Positions 42,814 through 51,231 of a DNA stretch of 64,000 nt are shown here, piece after piece. This DNA is from DASYTH01 sp045806965 (GTDB lineage Bacteria > Actinomycetota > Actinomycetes > Mycobacteriales > Pseudonocardiaceae), in assembly GCA_045806965.1 (NCBI GenBank), contig JBJMIG010000022.1, forward strand, positions 7,491-71,490, written 5' to 3'. The notes under the pieces are model-generated. The model saw nothing but the letters and a program-made list of their open reading frames with translations. It had not been told where the DNA came from and did no database searches. Position 1 is the stretch's first letter, and each line of letters opens with the position of its first letter. The position numbers were made by a program, and so were the translations under genes.

Positions 42814-43239
42814 ATGGTTCGCCTGATGACTAACGAGCACTCATCCACCTCGTGCCCGACCCCTTCGTGTCCGCCCTCCGGCGAGTTGGCCATGGTCGCC
42901 ATGGACCACATTCGGCTCAGCTACTGCTACCTCGACGACGGGGACATCGACGGCTACTGCTCGCTGTTCACCGAGCAGGCGGTAATCCGCCAACCAGGCA
43001 CGCCACCGGTGAGCGGCCGCCAGGAGTTGGAACGCATCGAACGGGCCAAGCGGGGAACCTCCCGGAGCCGCCACTTCATCCACGAGCTGATCGCTTCGGG
43101 GCGGCGGGTCGCCGCCATCGGCCGGCTCCGCACCGCGGCCGCGGAACTGCACTTCGTGGATGTGTTCACCATTGCGGACAACGGACTGCTCACCGATCGC
43201 ACCACGTTCCTGTACACACCGGCAGCAGATGCGGGCTGA
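42814..43239 (+). CDS. SnoaL-like / nuclear transport factor 2 fold protein
   Basis: This 141-residue protein (129 if ATG 42826 is used) has the NTF2-like pattern: IRLSYCYLDDGDIDGYCSLFTEQAVI, a loop, GRQELERIERAK, SRHFIHELIASG and LHFVDVFTIADNGLLTDRTTFLY. Such domains serve as small cyclases, isomerases or ligand binders; no specific reaction is shown. It lies between the BTAD regulator (divergent) and the BVMO gene (convergent). Confidence 0.8.
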   Translation: MVRLMTNEHSSTSCPTPSCPPSGELAMVAMDHIRLSYCYLDDGDIDGYCSLFTEQAVIRQPGTPPVSGRQELERIERAKRGTSRSRHFIHELIASGRRVAAIGRLRTAAAELHFVDVFTIADNGLLTDRTTFLYTPAADAG

Positions 43240-43279
43240 AGGCCTGATAACGGTGCGATAGCTGGCGAAACTGGTCAGA

Positions 43280-44833
43280 TCAATGACGACGGAGCAGGCC
43301 GTCCCGGGGGCCACGCCGGTCGTTCGTGAGCGACGTCGGGCTCGGCAACGGCGCGGCAGCCGGCGCGGTGGTCGTGGGGCGCCGGGAGAACCGCATGGCG
43401 CCGTCGTCGATCCGGCCGTACCGCAGGTTCAGCAAGTCACGCGGGTAGCTCATACCGAGCCGCCATGGCGCCCGGGAGCCGGCCCGCGGAAACTCGTGGA
43501 TGGCGCGCAACACGTACCCGGCCTGGAAGTCGAGCAGCGGCCGCCCGGTGACGCTCGGGTCGTCGTTGACCGGAACGCACTGGTCGTAGCCGTTGGCGTC
43601 GAGGTGGCGTAACAGCCGCACGACGTACTCGCCGACGAGGTCGGCCTTCAATGTCCAGGACGCGTTCGTGTAGCCGATGGTGAAGGCGAAGTTCGGCACG
43701 CCGCTGAGCATCATGCCCTTGTACGCCATGGTTTCCGGCAGCTCGACGGCACGGCCGTCGACGGTGAGCCGGATGCCGCCGAACACCAGCATCCGCAGCC
43801 CGGTCGCGGTGACCACGATGTCGGCCTCGAGTTCGGTGCCCGACGCCAGGCGCGGCCCGGTCGCGGTGAATCCGGTGATGTGGTCGGTCACCACCGACGC
43901 CGTACCCTGTCGGATCGCGCTGAACAGGTCGCCGTCCGGCACCAAGCACAGCCGCTGATCCCAGGGTTGATAGCTCGGTTTGAAGTGGGTGTCGACGTCA
44001 TAGCCCGGCGGCAGCCGGCGGATCGCCGCCTTGCGGATCATGGACTTCAGCACGCCGGGGCGGCGCCGGCTGAGCCGGTAGATCAACGTGCCCATCAACA
44101 CGTTCTTCCACCGCGCGACGGTGTACGCGCGGCGCGCGCCGAGCACCCGCCGCAATGTGTTCGCGATGGCGTCCTCGGCCGGCAGGGACAGGATGTAGGT
44201 GGGCGAGCGTTGCAGCATCGTCACGTGTGCGGCGCGGTCGGTCATGGCCGGCACGAGCGTCACCGCGGTCGCGCCACTGCCGATGACGACGACCTTCTTG
44301 CCGGTGTAGTCGAGGTCGCCCGGCCAGTGCTGCGGGTGGACCACGGTGCCGCCGAACCGCTCGATCCCCGGGAACTCGGGCGTGTGGCCGGCGTCGTAGT
44401 GGTAATAACCGCTGCAGACATAGAGAAAGCTCGCGGTGAGCTGGACCGGGTCGCCGCCATGGTCCGCTTCCACGGTCCATCGCGCGTCCATAGTGGACCA
44501 TGCCGCACGCACCACCCGGTGCCCGAAGCGGATGTGCCGGTCGATGCCTGCCTCGGTGGCGGTGTCGCGCACGTAGCGCAGGATCGACGGCCCGTCGGCG
44601 ATCGCCTTCGCCTGCGTCCACGGCCGGAACCGGTAGCCGAGGGTGTGCATGTCCGAATCGGACCGCACCCCCGGATACCGGAACAGGTCCCAGGTCCCGC
44701 CAACGGCATCGCGGGCCTCGAGAATGGTGTAGGTCCGGTTCGGAAAAGCGGTCTGGAGATGGTGCGCGGCACCAATTCCGGACAGGCCGGCACCGACGAT
44801 CAACACATCGACGTGTTCGGTGGGGTTGTTCAT
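43280..44833 (-). CDS. flavin-containing monooxygenase, type I Baeyer-Villiger-like
   Basis: This 517-residue FAD- and NADPH-dependent oxygenase has the FAD Rossmann motif VGAGLSGIGAA, the BVMO-type fingerprint RFGGTVVHPQHWP (FxGxxxHxxxWP), the second Rossmann motif VIGSGATAVTLVP and VVTATGL near residue 350. It may oxidise ketones to esters or act on amines or sulfides; the substrate is unknown. Its ATG overlaps the P450 stop (ATGA), so both oxygenases are made together, presumably for one pathway or one xenobiotic, under the adjacent TetR regulator. Confidence 0.93.
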   Translation of the reverse strand: MNNPTEHVDVLIVGAGLSGIGAAHHLQTAFPNRTYTILEARDAVGGTWDLFRYPGVRSDSDMHTLGYRFRPWTQAKAIADGPSILRYVRDTATEAGIDRHIRFGHRVVRAAWSTMDARWTVEADHGGDPVQLTASFLYVCSGYYHYDAGHTPEFPGIERFGGTVVHPQHWPGDLDYTGKKVVVIGSGATAVTLVPAMTDRAAHVTMLQRSPTYILSLPAEDAIANTLRRVLGARRAYTVARWKNVLMGTLIYRLSRRRPGVLKSMIRKAAIRRLPPGYDVDTHFKPSYQPWDQRLCLVPDGDLFSAIRQGTASVVTDHITGFTATGPRLASGTELEADIVVTATGLRMLVFGGIRLTVDGRAVELPETMAYKGMMLSGVPNFAFTIGYTNASWTLKADLVGEYVVRLLRHLDANGYDQCVPVNDDPSVTGRPLLDFQAGYVLRAIHEFPRAGSRAPWRLGMSYPRDLLNLRYGRIDDGAMRFSRRPTTTAPAAAPLPSPTSLTNDRRGPRDGLLRRH

Positions 44834-46224
44834 CCGGCCTCCGTCTGCCGCACTGGACTCGGGTCGTCGACGACGGTTCGCCGGGCGCGCGGACGGACCA
44901 CCGCGAGCCCGCCCTTGGCCGGTGCGCTGGCGATGCCGCGGGAGTGCCATCGCTCGGCACGCTCGGCGGTCGGCTCCAGAGCGAACTCGCGGAGCATGGT
45001 GCGCAGTACGACGTTCAGCTCCATGTTGGCGAACGCCGCACCGAGGCAACGCCGGCTGCCGCCACCGAACGGGATCCAGTGGTGCAGGTCCGGCCGGGCG
45101 CCGACGAACCGCGACGGGTCGAACGCTCTCGCGTTCGGGAACACCGCGTCATCGCCGTGGATCAGGGTGATGCTGACCAATACCGCGCAACCCTTCGGCA
45201 CGGTCCACCGGCCGAGTTGGACACTCTCGGCCTTCACCTGCCGGCCAACCAGGTCGATGACCGGACGGGTGCGCTGCACCTCGAGTATGGTCGCCTCGCG
45301 CAACACCTTGCCGCCCACGTCCACCTCCGCGACCAGTTCGCGCAGCACCCTTGGGTGCCGGCGCAGCCGCTCGACCAGCCAGGCGAGCGTGGTCGCGGTT
45401 GTCTCGTGACCGGCGGCGAGCAGGGTGAGCAACTGATCGGCGATCTCGCTTCGGCTCAGCCGTGAGCCGTCGTCGTAGCGGCTCTGGAGCAGCAACGCGA
45501 GGACGTCGTCGCGCTGGTCGAGTTGACCACCTTGATCGGCGCCGCGCTCGGCGTTGTCCATCAACCGCTCGACGATCTCGTCGTACTCGCGGCGCATGGC
45601 GTAGAACCGGCCCCATGGGCTCCACCGCGCCCGGCCCAGCTTCGGCACCGGCACCACGGCCAGCCGGGAGCCGAGGCTGACCAACCGGGGCAGCAGGTCG
45701 CGCAGCCGGTCGAACTCGGTTCCCTCCGCGCCGAACACCGCGCGCAGGATGGCATTGAGCGTGATGCGCATGGTCGACGGCATGATCGGGAACGGCCGGC
45801 CGTGTGGCCAGCAAGCCAGTTCGCGCGCCGTCTCCTCCTCGACGATCCGCTCGTAGGAGGCCAGCCGGCGGCCGTGAAACGGTGGCACGAGCAGCTTTCG
45901 CTGCGCGCGGTGCGCCTCGCCGCGGAGCGCGAACAGCGACCCGGGTCCGAGCACCCGCCCGAGGTTGACCTCCAGGTTGTCCACCATGTCCGGTCCGGCC
46001 GTGAACAGCTGCTTGATCTCGGCGGGGTGACTGATCACCACCGCCCGGCCGAACACCGGCGCGTTGACCGTGAAGGCGTCGCCGTAGCGGTCGCGGAGCC
46101 GACGCATACCGCGCTGCGGAGCCAGCAGCGCGTAGGCGCCCTGGACGAACCGGGGCGTCGACGGGCCTGGCGGAAGCGTCCCGGCCGTCCCGGCCGTCCC
46201 GGCGGTCACAGTCGTTCCGGTCAT
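44830..46224 (-). CDS. cytochrome P450
   Basis: This 464-residue haem monooxygenase has the I-helix motif AAGHETTATT, the K-helix EVQRTRP (ExxR) and the haem loop FGGGSRRCLGAAFA with the cysteine ligand. No membrane anchor is seen, so it is a soluble bacterial P450 that needs external ferredoxin partners, none of which is encoded nearby. ATG 46224 is used; the longer frame to 46254 enters the operator. It is divergent from the TetR gene across a 42-bp palindromic operator and coupled to the BVMO gene. Confidence 0.94.
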   Translation of the reverse strand: MTGTTVTAGTAGTAGTLPPGPSTPRFVQGAYALLAPQRGMRRLRDRYGDAFTVNAPVFGRAVVISHPAEIKQLFTAGPDMVDNLEVNLGRVLGPGSLFALRGEAHRAQRKLLVPPFHGRRLASYERIVEEETARELACWPHGRPFPIMPSTMRITLNAILRAVFGAEGTEFDRLRDLLPRLVSLGSRLAVVPVPKLGRARWSPWGRFYAMRREYDEIVERLMDNAERGADQGGQLDQRDDVLALLLQSRYDDGSRLSRSEIADQLLTLLAAGHETTATTLAWLVERLRRHPRVLRELVAEVDVGGKVLREATILEVQRTRPVIDLVGRQVKAESVQLGRWTVPKGCAVLVSITLIHGDDAVFPNARAFDPSRFVGARPDLHHWIPFGGGSRRCLGAAFANMELNVVLRTMLREFALEPTAERAERWHSRGIASAPAKGGLAVVRPRARRTVVDDPSPVRQTEAG

Positions 46225-46247
46225 CGAGGCACCCACCCTCAGCACGC

Positions 46248-46289
46248 GGTACATGGACGTACCAGGGCGCTACGGTACGCCCATGTACC
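46248..46289. promoter_or_regulatory. large palindromic operator between P450 and TetR genes
   Basis: GGTACATGGACGTACC (46248-46263) and GGTACGCCCATGTACC (46274-46289) are inverted copies matching at 15 of 16 bases, separated by ten bases. Each arm is itself a partial palindrome (GGTAC...GTACC). The site sits between two divergent starts, as expected for a TetR repressor controlling itself and the oxygenase operon. Confidence 0.85.
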
Positions 46290-46325
46290 ATTCGGCACAA
46301 GGCCGCGCCCGGCGAGAGGTATAGC

Positions 46326-46970
46326 GTGACCACGGTGACGACCGCGCGAGACCAGCGCCCGGCAGCCACCGTGCCTGCCGGCCGCCAGGGGCCCCCGAGC
46401 GCGACCTCCTTCCACCGGCGGCTGCTCGACGGTCTCGCCGCGTCGATCGCGCAGGACGGCTACCGCAACACCACGGTGGCCGACGTCGTGCGCCGCGCCC
46501 GCACCTCCCGGCGGACCTTCTACGAGCACTTCGCCAGCAAGGAAGCATGCTTCGTCGCGCTGGCCAACGACACCACGGCCGAGATGATCCGGCGCATCTC
46601 CGCCGCCGTCGACCCGCGCGCACCGTGGGCCGGTCAGGTGCGGCAGGCGGTCGAGGCGTGGATCGAGTGCGCGGAATCCGAGCCCGCCATCATGCTCAGC
46701 TGGATCCGCGACGTGCCCTCGCTCGGCATCGCGGCCCGCGAGTTGCAACGCGACGCGATGGAAGCGTTCGTCGCCATGATCCAGACCCTCTGCGACACCG
46801 AGGAGTGGCGCAGCGTCGGAGTCGGCCCGGTGCCCCGGCAGCTGGCGATCATGCTGATCGGCGGCCTACGCGAGCTGATCGCGACCACCGTGGAGGACGG
46901 CGGCCAGGTCCGCGACATCGTCGACGTCGCGACCCAGGCCTCGATCGCGCTGCTCGGCCCGCTCGGCTGA
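46326..46970 (+). CDS. TetR/AcrR-family transcriptional regulator
   Basis: This 214-residue regulator has an N-terminal HTH at about residues 35-80 (GYRNTTVADVVRRARTSRRTFYEHFASKE in parts) and a C-terminal all-helical ligand and dimer domain. It is divergent from the P450/BVMO operon with the palindrome at 46248-46289 between them, so it probably represses both and is relieved by a substrate or product of those oxygenases. The GTG start leaves an extended disordered N-terminus of about 30 residues before the HTH. Confidence 0.92.
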   Translation: MTTVTTARDQRPAATVPAGRQGPPSATSFHRRLLDGLAASIAQDGYRNTTVADVVRRARTSRRTFYEHFASKEACFVALANDTTAEMIRRISAAVDPRAPWAGQVRQAVEAWIECAESEPAIMLSWIRDVPSLGIAARELQRDAMEAFVAMIQTLCDTEEWRSVGVGPVPRQLAIMLIGGLRELIATTVEDGGQVRDIVDVATQASIALLGPLG

Positions 46971-46993
46971 CGGCCGCCGGCTCGGGGCCGTCC

Positions 46994-47440
46994 TCAGGCG
47001 GGCTGATCCCGCCGCGCTTCCACGGCGTGCTCCGGGTCCGATTGCCCGGTGGGGATCTCGGCCCAGAGCGTCTTGCTGTCCTGGCGGCGGTGCACGCCCC
47101 ACTGGGCCATCGCGGCGATCATGTTCAGGCCGCGGCCGCGGTGCCGACCGAGCCGGGAGGTGCCCGGCGTCGGCGGCAGATCCGGGCTGGCGTCGTCGAC
47201 CTCGATCCGCAGTACCTGACGTTCGGCGTGGTACGACACGCGCACACAGCGCGGACCGTTCGCGTGTTCGAGGGCGTTGGTCGCCAGTTCGGTGCCCACC
47301 AACTCCGCGTCCACCAGCTCGTCTGGGGTCAGGTTCGGAGCCATCGACCGGATCCAGGTACGCAGCAACGGCAGGGAACGATGACCCGGGAAGTCGAGCG
47401 CGAAGTGGCGCCCGTCGTCCCTGTCCCCTGACGTGTCCAC
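46994..47440 (-). CDS. RsbW/SpoIIAB-like ATP-binding regulatory kinase
   Basis: This 148-residue single HATPase_c domain is of the anti-sigma-factor kinase type common in Streptomyces relatives. The N-box is LVGTELATNALEHA, the G1 region VDDASPDLPP and the G2 region GRGLNMIAAMA. The domain lacks a dimerisation helix or receiver. Such proteins bind sigma factors or phosphorylate anti-sigma antagonists; no partner is in view. The GTG has GGGAG upstream. Confidence 0.88.
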   Translation of the reverse strand: MDTSGDRDDGRHFALDFPGHRSLPLLRTWIRSMAPNLTPDELVDAELVGTELATNALEHANGPRCVRVSYHAERQVLRIEVDDASPDLPPTPGTSRLGRHRGRGLNMIAAMAQWGVHRRQDSKTLWAEIPTGQSDPEHAVEARRDQPA

Positions 47441-47846
47441 GCGACTCCCTCATGCCCGCGTTGCTGATCCGGGGTGCGGGCTCCTCGACCGTCGACCTGG
47501 GTTGACGGTGCATTCGGAGGGTAGCCCGACAGCTCGCGAGCCAACCGAACCCGGTCATGCGCGCCGCGCCGGACCGACCGAGCCGAAGATGGACCACCCC
47601 CAGCGCTCGCCGAAGGGGAGGGGCGAGCGCCGGGGATGGGGCTGGGGGGGTCGGTGCGGCGGTCGCCTCTCGGCGAAGGACACGAACACGGCTCCAGCAG
47701 CGCTGGTATTCCGTGACGTCAATGGTTGGAGCCCGGGGACACTATCCGCACCGACCAACACGCATAACGGTTGAAGCAGACGGGCAAGTTCCGGTCCGCG
47801 AAGTGACGTCGGACATACGCCGCCCGCCCGAACCAGCATGGTCGAG
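47441..47846. other. intergenic region with a strong hairpin, no convincing gene
   Basis: About 400 bases lie between the RsbW-like and DinB genes. The hairpin at 47597-47635 is the only clear structure. Open frames here have skewed composition and no ribosome sites or recognisable domains. Confidence 0.6.
47597..47635. terminator. GC-rich hairpin
   Basis: CCCCAGCGCTCGCC-type sequence pairs with GGCGAGCGCCGGGG across a loop of about ten bases, giving a stem of about 14 bp with one mismatch. It could end transcription from either side; no T run is present. Confidence 0.55.
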
Positions 47847-48416
47847 TCAGCCCATGCTCTTGGCGCCGTCGAGGGACTCGCGAATGATGTCGGCGTGTCC
47901 GGCGTGTTGAGCGGTCTCGGCGATGATGTGCATCAGCACCCGGCGAGCCGACCAGGCCGTCTTGGGTTCGAACCACGGAGCCTTGGGCAACGGTTGGGTG
48001 CTCCCGAGATCGGGCATCGTGGCGACGAGCCGGTCGGTGCCCGCGGCCACGTCGGCGTAGTCGGCGAGCACACCGGCCAGCGTCTCGTGGGGTAGCAGCC
48101 GGAACTCGTCGGCCCGCCGGGCCAAGTCCTCCTCGGTCATGGCCGTGAAGTCGCCCATCGCGGACGGGCCGGTTCGGATGAAGTTCACCCAGTTCCGCTC
48201 GACCGTGGTGACGTGCTTGATCAGACCGCCAAGGCACAGCTCGCTCGCCGTGGTCCGCTGCCTGGCTTGCTCGTCGGTGAGATCGCGGGCGGTGAAGCGC
48301 AGGAAGTGCCGGTTCTTGGCCAGCATCGCCAGAAGGTCGGCGCGCTCGCCGGAGGCGGTCGATGCCTCGGCCGAATCCCGAGTGCTCGGCTGATCCAGGG
48401 TCGTCGTCTCGGTCAC
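47847..48416 (-). CDS. DinB-family protein
   Basis: This 189-residue four-helix-bundle protein of the DinB/DUF664 type often binds a metal through His residues; here HVTTVERNW and HIIAETAQHAGHAD supply the usual pattern. Relatives include mycothiol-dependent transferases and isomerases, but the activity is not predictable. The N-terminus has a polar extension of about 25 residues. It is divergent from a WYL regulator, with a GGTCAG-TTT-CTGACC palindrome between them. Confidence 0.88.
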   Translation of the reverse strand: MTETTTLDQPSTRDSAEASTASGERADLLAMLAKNRHFLRFTARDLTDEQARQRTTASELCLGGLIKHVTTVERNWVNFIRTGPSAMGDFTAMTEEDLARRADEFRLLPHETLAGVLADYADVAAGTDRLVATMPDLGSTQPLPKAPWFEPKTAWSARRVLMHIIAETAQHAGHADIIRESLDGAKSMG

Positions 48417-48472
48417 GGTTGGGCCTTTCGTCGTGAAGTGCGTCGGTCAGGACCCACCCTAGAAGCGATAGC

Positions 48473-48487
48473 GGTCAGTTTCTGACC
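48473..48487. promoter_or_regulatory. small palindromic operator between dinB-like and WYL genes
   Basis: GGTCAGTTTCTGACC has perfect 6-bp arms around TTT and ends 23 bases before the WYL regulator ATG. Position suggests binding by the divergent DeoR/YafY-type regulator. Confidence 0.65.
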
Positions 48488-48510
48488 TCAATTACGGGCA
48501 GAATACGGTT

Positions 48511-49473
48511 ATGGCGAACACCAGCACCCGGACGCTGCGGCTGCTGTCCCTGCTCCAGAACCACCGGTACTGGCCCGGCACGGACCTGGCCGAGCGGTTG
48601 GGGGTGTCGGTCCGCACCCTGCGCCGCGACATCGACCGGCTGCGTGAACTCGGCTACCCCGTCGAGGCGCAACGCGGCGTCGACGGCGGCTACCAACTCG
48701 CCGCCGGTGCCGTGTTGCCGCCGTTGCAGGTCGACGACGACGAGGCGGTCGCGCTGGCCGTCGGGTTGCAGGCGGCGGCGCAGGGTCAGGTCGAGGGCAT
48801 CGCCGAGGCTGGCGTGCGGGTGCTGGCCAAGCTGGTTCAGGTGATGCCGGCCCGGTTGCGGCGCCGGGTCGAGGCGTTGCGCGCGATGACCGTGCCCGCG
48901 AGCTGGGGCGGCACCGGCCAAGCGGCCGTCGACCCTGGCGCGCTCACCACGATCGCGTTGGCCGGTAGGGACAGCGAACGCCTTCGCTTCTCCTACACCG
49001 CCACCGGTGGCGAGCACACCGCACGGCACGTCGAACCGCACCGGCTGGTCTGGCTCGGCCGCCGCTGGTACCTGGTCGCCTACGACCTCACCCGGCATGA
49101 CTGGCGCACCTTTCGGGTGGACCGGCTGAGCGCACCAAGCCCCACCGGCGCCCGGTTCCGGCCGCGCGAACTGCCGGGCGCCGACGCCGCCGCGTTCATT
49201 CGCGCCAGCATGGGCAACCTGCCTCACCCGTACCGGACAGAGGTCGTGGTCGACGCGCCGGCGGCGATCGTGCGGGACCGGATCGGCCGTTGGTGGACCG
49301 TCGAGGACATCGACGCCGACCACTGCCGAATCCACATGACGACCGACTCCCTGGACTGGCCGGCCATGGCCCTTGGCGTGCTCGACGCCGACTTCCACGT
49401 CGTGCACCCGCCCGAACTACTCGACAAGATCCACAACTGGGGCGACCGATTCACCCGCGCCCGGTCGGCCTGA
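48511..49473 (+). CDS. YafY-type regulator with HTH_11 and WYL domains
   Basis: This 320-residue regulator has an N-terminal winged HTH (about 5-60, LAERLGVSVRTLRRDIDRLRELGYPV), the ligand-binding WYL domain (about 140-215, LVWLGRRWYLVAYDLTRHDWRTFRVDRL) and a C-terminal WCX-like extension. WYL domains in other regulators bind nucleotides or nucleic acids. It is divergent from the DinB gene, a frequent pairing in actinobacteria, and likely controls it through the palindrome at 48473-48487. Confidence 0.93.
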   Translation: MANTSTRTLRLLSLLQNHRYWPGTDLAERLGVSVRTLRRDIDRLRELGYPVEAQRGVDGGYQLAAGAVLPPLQVDDDEAVALAVGLQAAAQGQVEGIAEAGVRVLAKLVQVMPARLRRRVEALRAMTVPASWGGTGQAAVDPGALTTIALAGRDSERLRFSYTATGGEHTARHVEPHRLVWLGRRWYLVAYDLTRHDWRTFRVDRLSAPSPTGARFRPRELPGADAAAFIRASMGNLPHPYRTEVVVDAPAAIVRDRIGRWWTVEDIDADHCRIHMTTDSLDWPAMALGVLDADFHVVHPPELLDKIHNWGDRFTRARSA

Positions 49474-49535
49474 ACCTGACGGCACACCAGCAACGGTTGT
49501 CCGATCAGCACATCGTCATCGAGCATCGTCCCCGA

Positions 49536-50066
49536 TCATGGGGTGGGCGAGGGTGCGTGAGCGCCGCCGACGATCCGGCGCAGGGCGGCGATGTGGCCGG
49601 CGCTGGCGGATCGCCCTTCTGTGGTAAGGCCGAGCCAGACCCGCTGCCGGGTATCGCGCACGGCCCGGCGTTGCTGGAGGTAGCCGGCGTCCGCGAGCAC
49701 CGGCGACCGGCGGCCACCACGCGTATTTGGAGCCGCCCGCACCCACGAGCAGGAGCACGGCCACCGGTCCGTAGAGCGCGACGACTTCCCACCAGCGCAT
49801 GGCGCTGCGCCTACAGGACTCGCAGACGCCACGGCGCGGCTGGCCGCGATGTTGAGCCGGAGCAGGAACACCGCGGCCACGGCGACGCTGACCAAGCCCA
49901 ACCAAGCCGGTAACAGCATCGCCAACGACAGTGCGGCTAGCCCGGCCCCGTTTGCGAGCCAGTACCACGCCGGATACCCGGCCCACGCCACACGCGCCCG
50001 GCTGTGCCGCACCGACACCAGCGCCGCGGACGCCCTCGGCCGAGCTGATCGCCCCTGTGTTTCCAT
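49536..50066 (-). pseudogene. decayed membrane protein joined to the tail of an HTH_34-type regulator
   Basis: Three pieces are visible. From ATG 50066 a membrane protein with two helices (AWAGYPAWYWLANGAGLAAL region, then LVSVAVAAVFLLRL) runs to about 49850. Its natural continuation (GVCESCRRSAMRWWEVVALYGPVAVLLL) is in another frame to about 49700. The first frame then resumes with a winged-helix tail (LADAGYLQQRR, RVWLGLTTEGRSASAGHIAALRRIV) typical of HTH_34 regulators. The N-terminal part of that regulator is missing. A deletion that fused two neighbouring genes plus one small indel explains the layout; the upstream indel could be a sequencing error. Confidence 0.65.
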
Positions 50067-50080
50067 ATCGGATCGCCGGG

Positions 50081-51046
50081 TCAGCGCCCACTGAGCTGCG
50101 GCGACGCGGAGTCGAACGTGGCCAGCAGGGCGTCCCGGCCGATCATCACCGCCCGGCGCAACGCTTCCGGGTCGGTCTCGAGGCGGGACACCGGCGCGGT
50201 GCCCACCGGCGGGCGGACCTGGAGCAGCGCCGGGAGTCCCGGCGTTGCGGCCGCTCGGCCGGCCAGCAGTTCCTCGTCGATCTGGCGCTGTTGCGGCCGG
50301 CCCTGCCAGGCGAGGAGCGCACCCGGCGCCGAGCGCCGCAGGTAGCGGGAGATCAGCGCGTTCTCCAGTCGGGACGGTGCGGAGATCGCCTCGTCGGGCC
50401 GGCGAGTGCGCAGTACCAGGACGTCCGTCGCCCCGTCCCGCAACGCCGTGCGAAAAGCGAGCGGTTCGGCCAACCCACCGTCGACGAACCGACGGCCGGC
50501 CAACTCGACCGGCGGGCCGGCGAGCAGCGGCATGCAGGCGCTGCACCGCAACGCCAGCTTGAGCGTGGCCTCGTCGGTGATGAACGGGTGCAGGTCCACC
50601 GACTCCCCGGTGCGGACGTCGGTGGCCAGCGGGTGCAACGGGACCGGGCTGGCCAGCACCGCGGCCCAGTCCATCGGCACGATCGAGTCGTAGATCGTGT
50701 TGATCGTGTACTCGATGTCCACGACGGGTTTGCCGCGCAGACCACGCGGCAGGTTGGTGATCCGGCGCATCACGCCGGGGCGCCACCAGCCCGGGATGCC
50801 GTGCGCTGCCCCACCGGAAACCAACCAGCCACCGCTGATCGCCCCGGCCGAGCTGCCGTAGACGGCGTCAAAGCTGTGCAGCAGCCCCAGTTCCGACAAC
50901 GCCAGCACCATGCCGCTGGAGAACGCGCCTCGGCTGCCGCCGCCCTCGACGGCCAGCACCACCCGGCGCTGGTCCGCGCGCCGGCCGGGCGCACTGCCCG
51001 ACCGGGACCGCTCCAGGATCACGTCGAGCACAGGGTGTGCGATCAC
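50081..51046 (-). CDS. patatin-like phospholipase
   Basis: This 321-residue acyl hydrolase with the patatin fold has the oxyanion motif EGGGSRG, nucleophile GSSAG (Ser) and DGG with the catalytic Asp in FVDGGLAEP, in the right order. It probably hydrolyses lipid esters; no signal peptide is seen. GTG 51046 is preferred because GGGTGGGA lies just upstream. It is divergent from the arabinofuranosidase gene. Confidence 0.9.
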   Translation of the reverse strand: MIAHPVLDVILERSRSGSAPGRRADQRRVVLAVEGGGSRGAFSSGMVLALSELGLLHSFDAVYGSSAGAISGGWLVSGGAAHGIPGWWRPGVMRRITNLPRGLRGKPVVDIEYTINTIYDSIVPMDWAAVLASPVPLHPLATDVRTGESVDLHPFITDEATLKLALRCSACMPLLAGPPVELAGRRFVDGGLAEPLAFRTALRDGATDVLVLRTRRPDEAISAPSRLENALISRYLRRSAPGALLAWQGRPQQRQIDEELLAGRAAATPGLPALLQVRPPVGTAPVSRLETDPEALRRAVMIGRDALLATFDSASPQLSGR

Positions 51047-51231
51047 AGGATCCCACCCTACTGGCGTCGTGCGCGGCCCTGATCCACTCGTCGCCGCGCG
51101 AACCGCGATGACGGCGGTTGACAGCGGTTGACACGCTGTGGCAGTGCTTTTACGCTCCGATATGACGGAATACCGAATTGCATTCGAAATCTCGAACATT
51201 CCGACCTGCGCGGAGAACGGTGAGGTTCATC

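Noticed and set aside
47555..47839. 94-codon minus-strand frame in the intergenic region
   Set aside because: No ribosome site, proline- and arginine-rich, and overlaps the strong hairpin; no domain.
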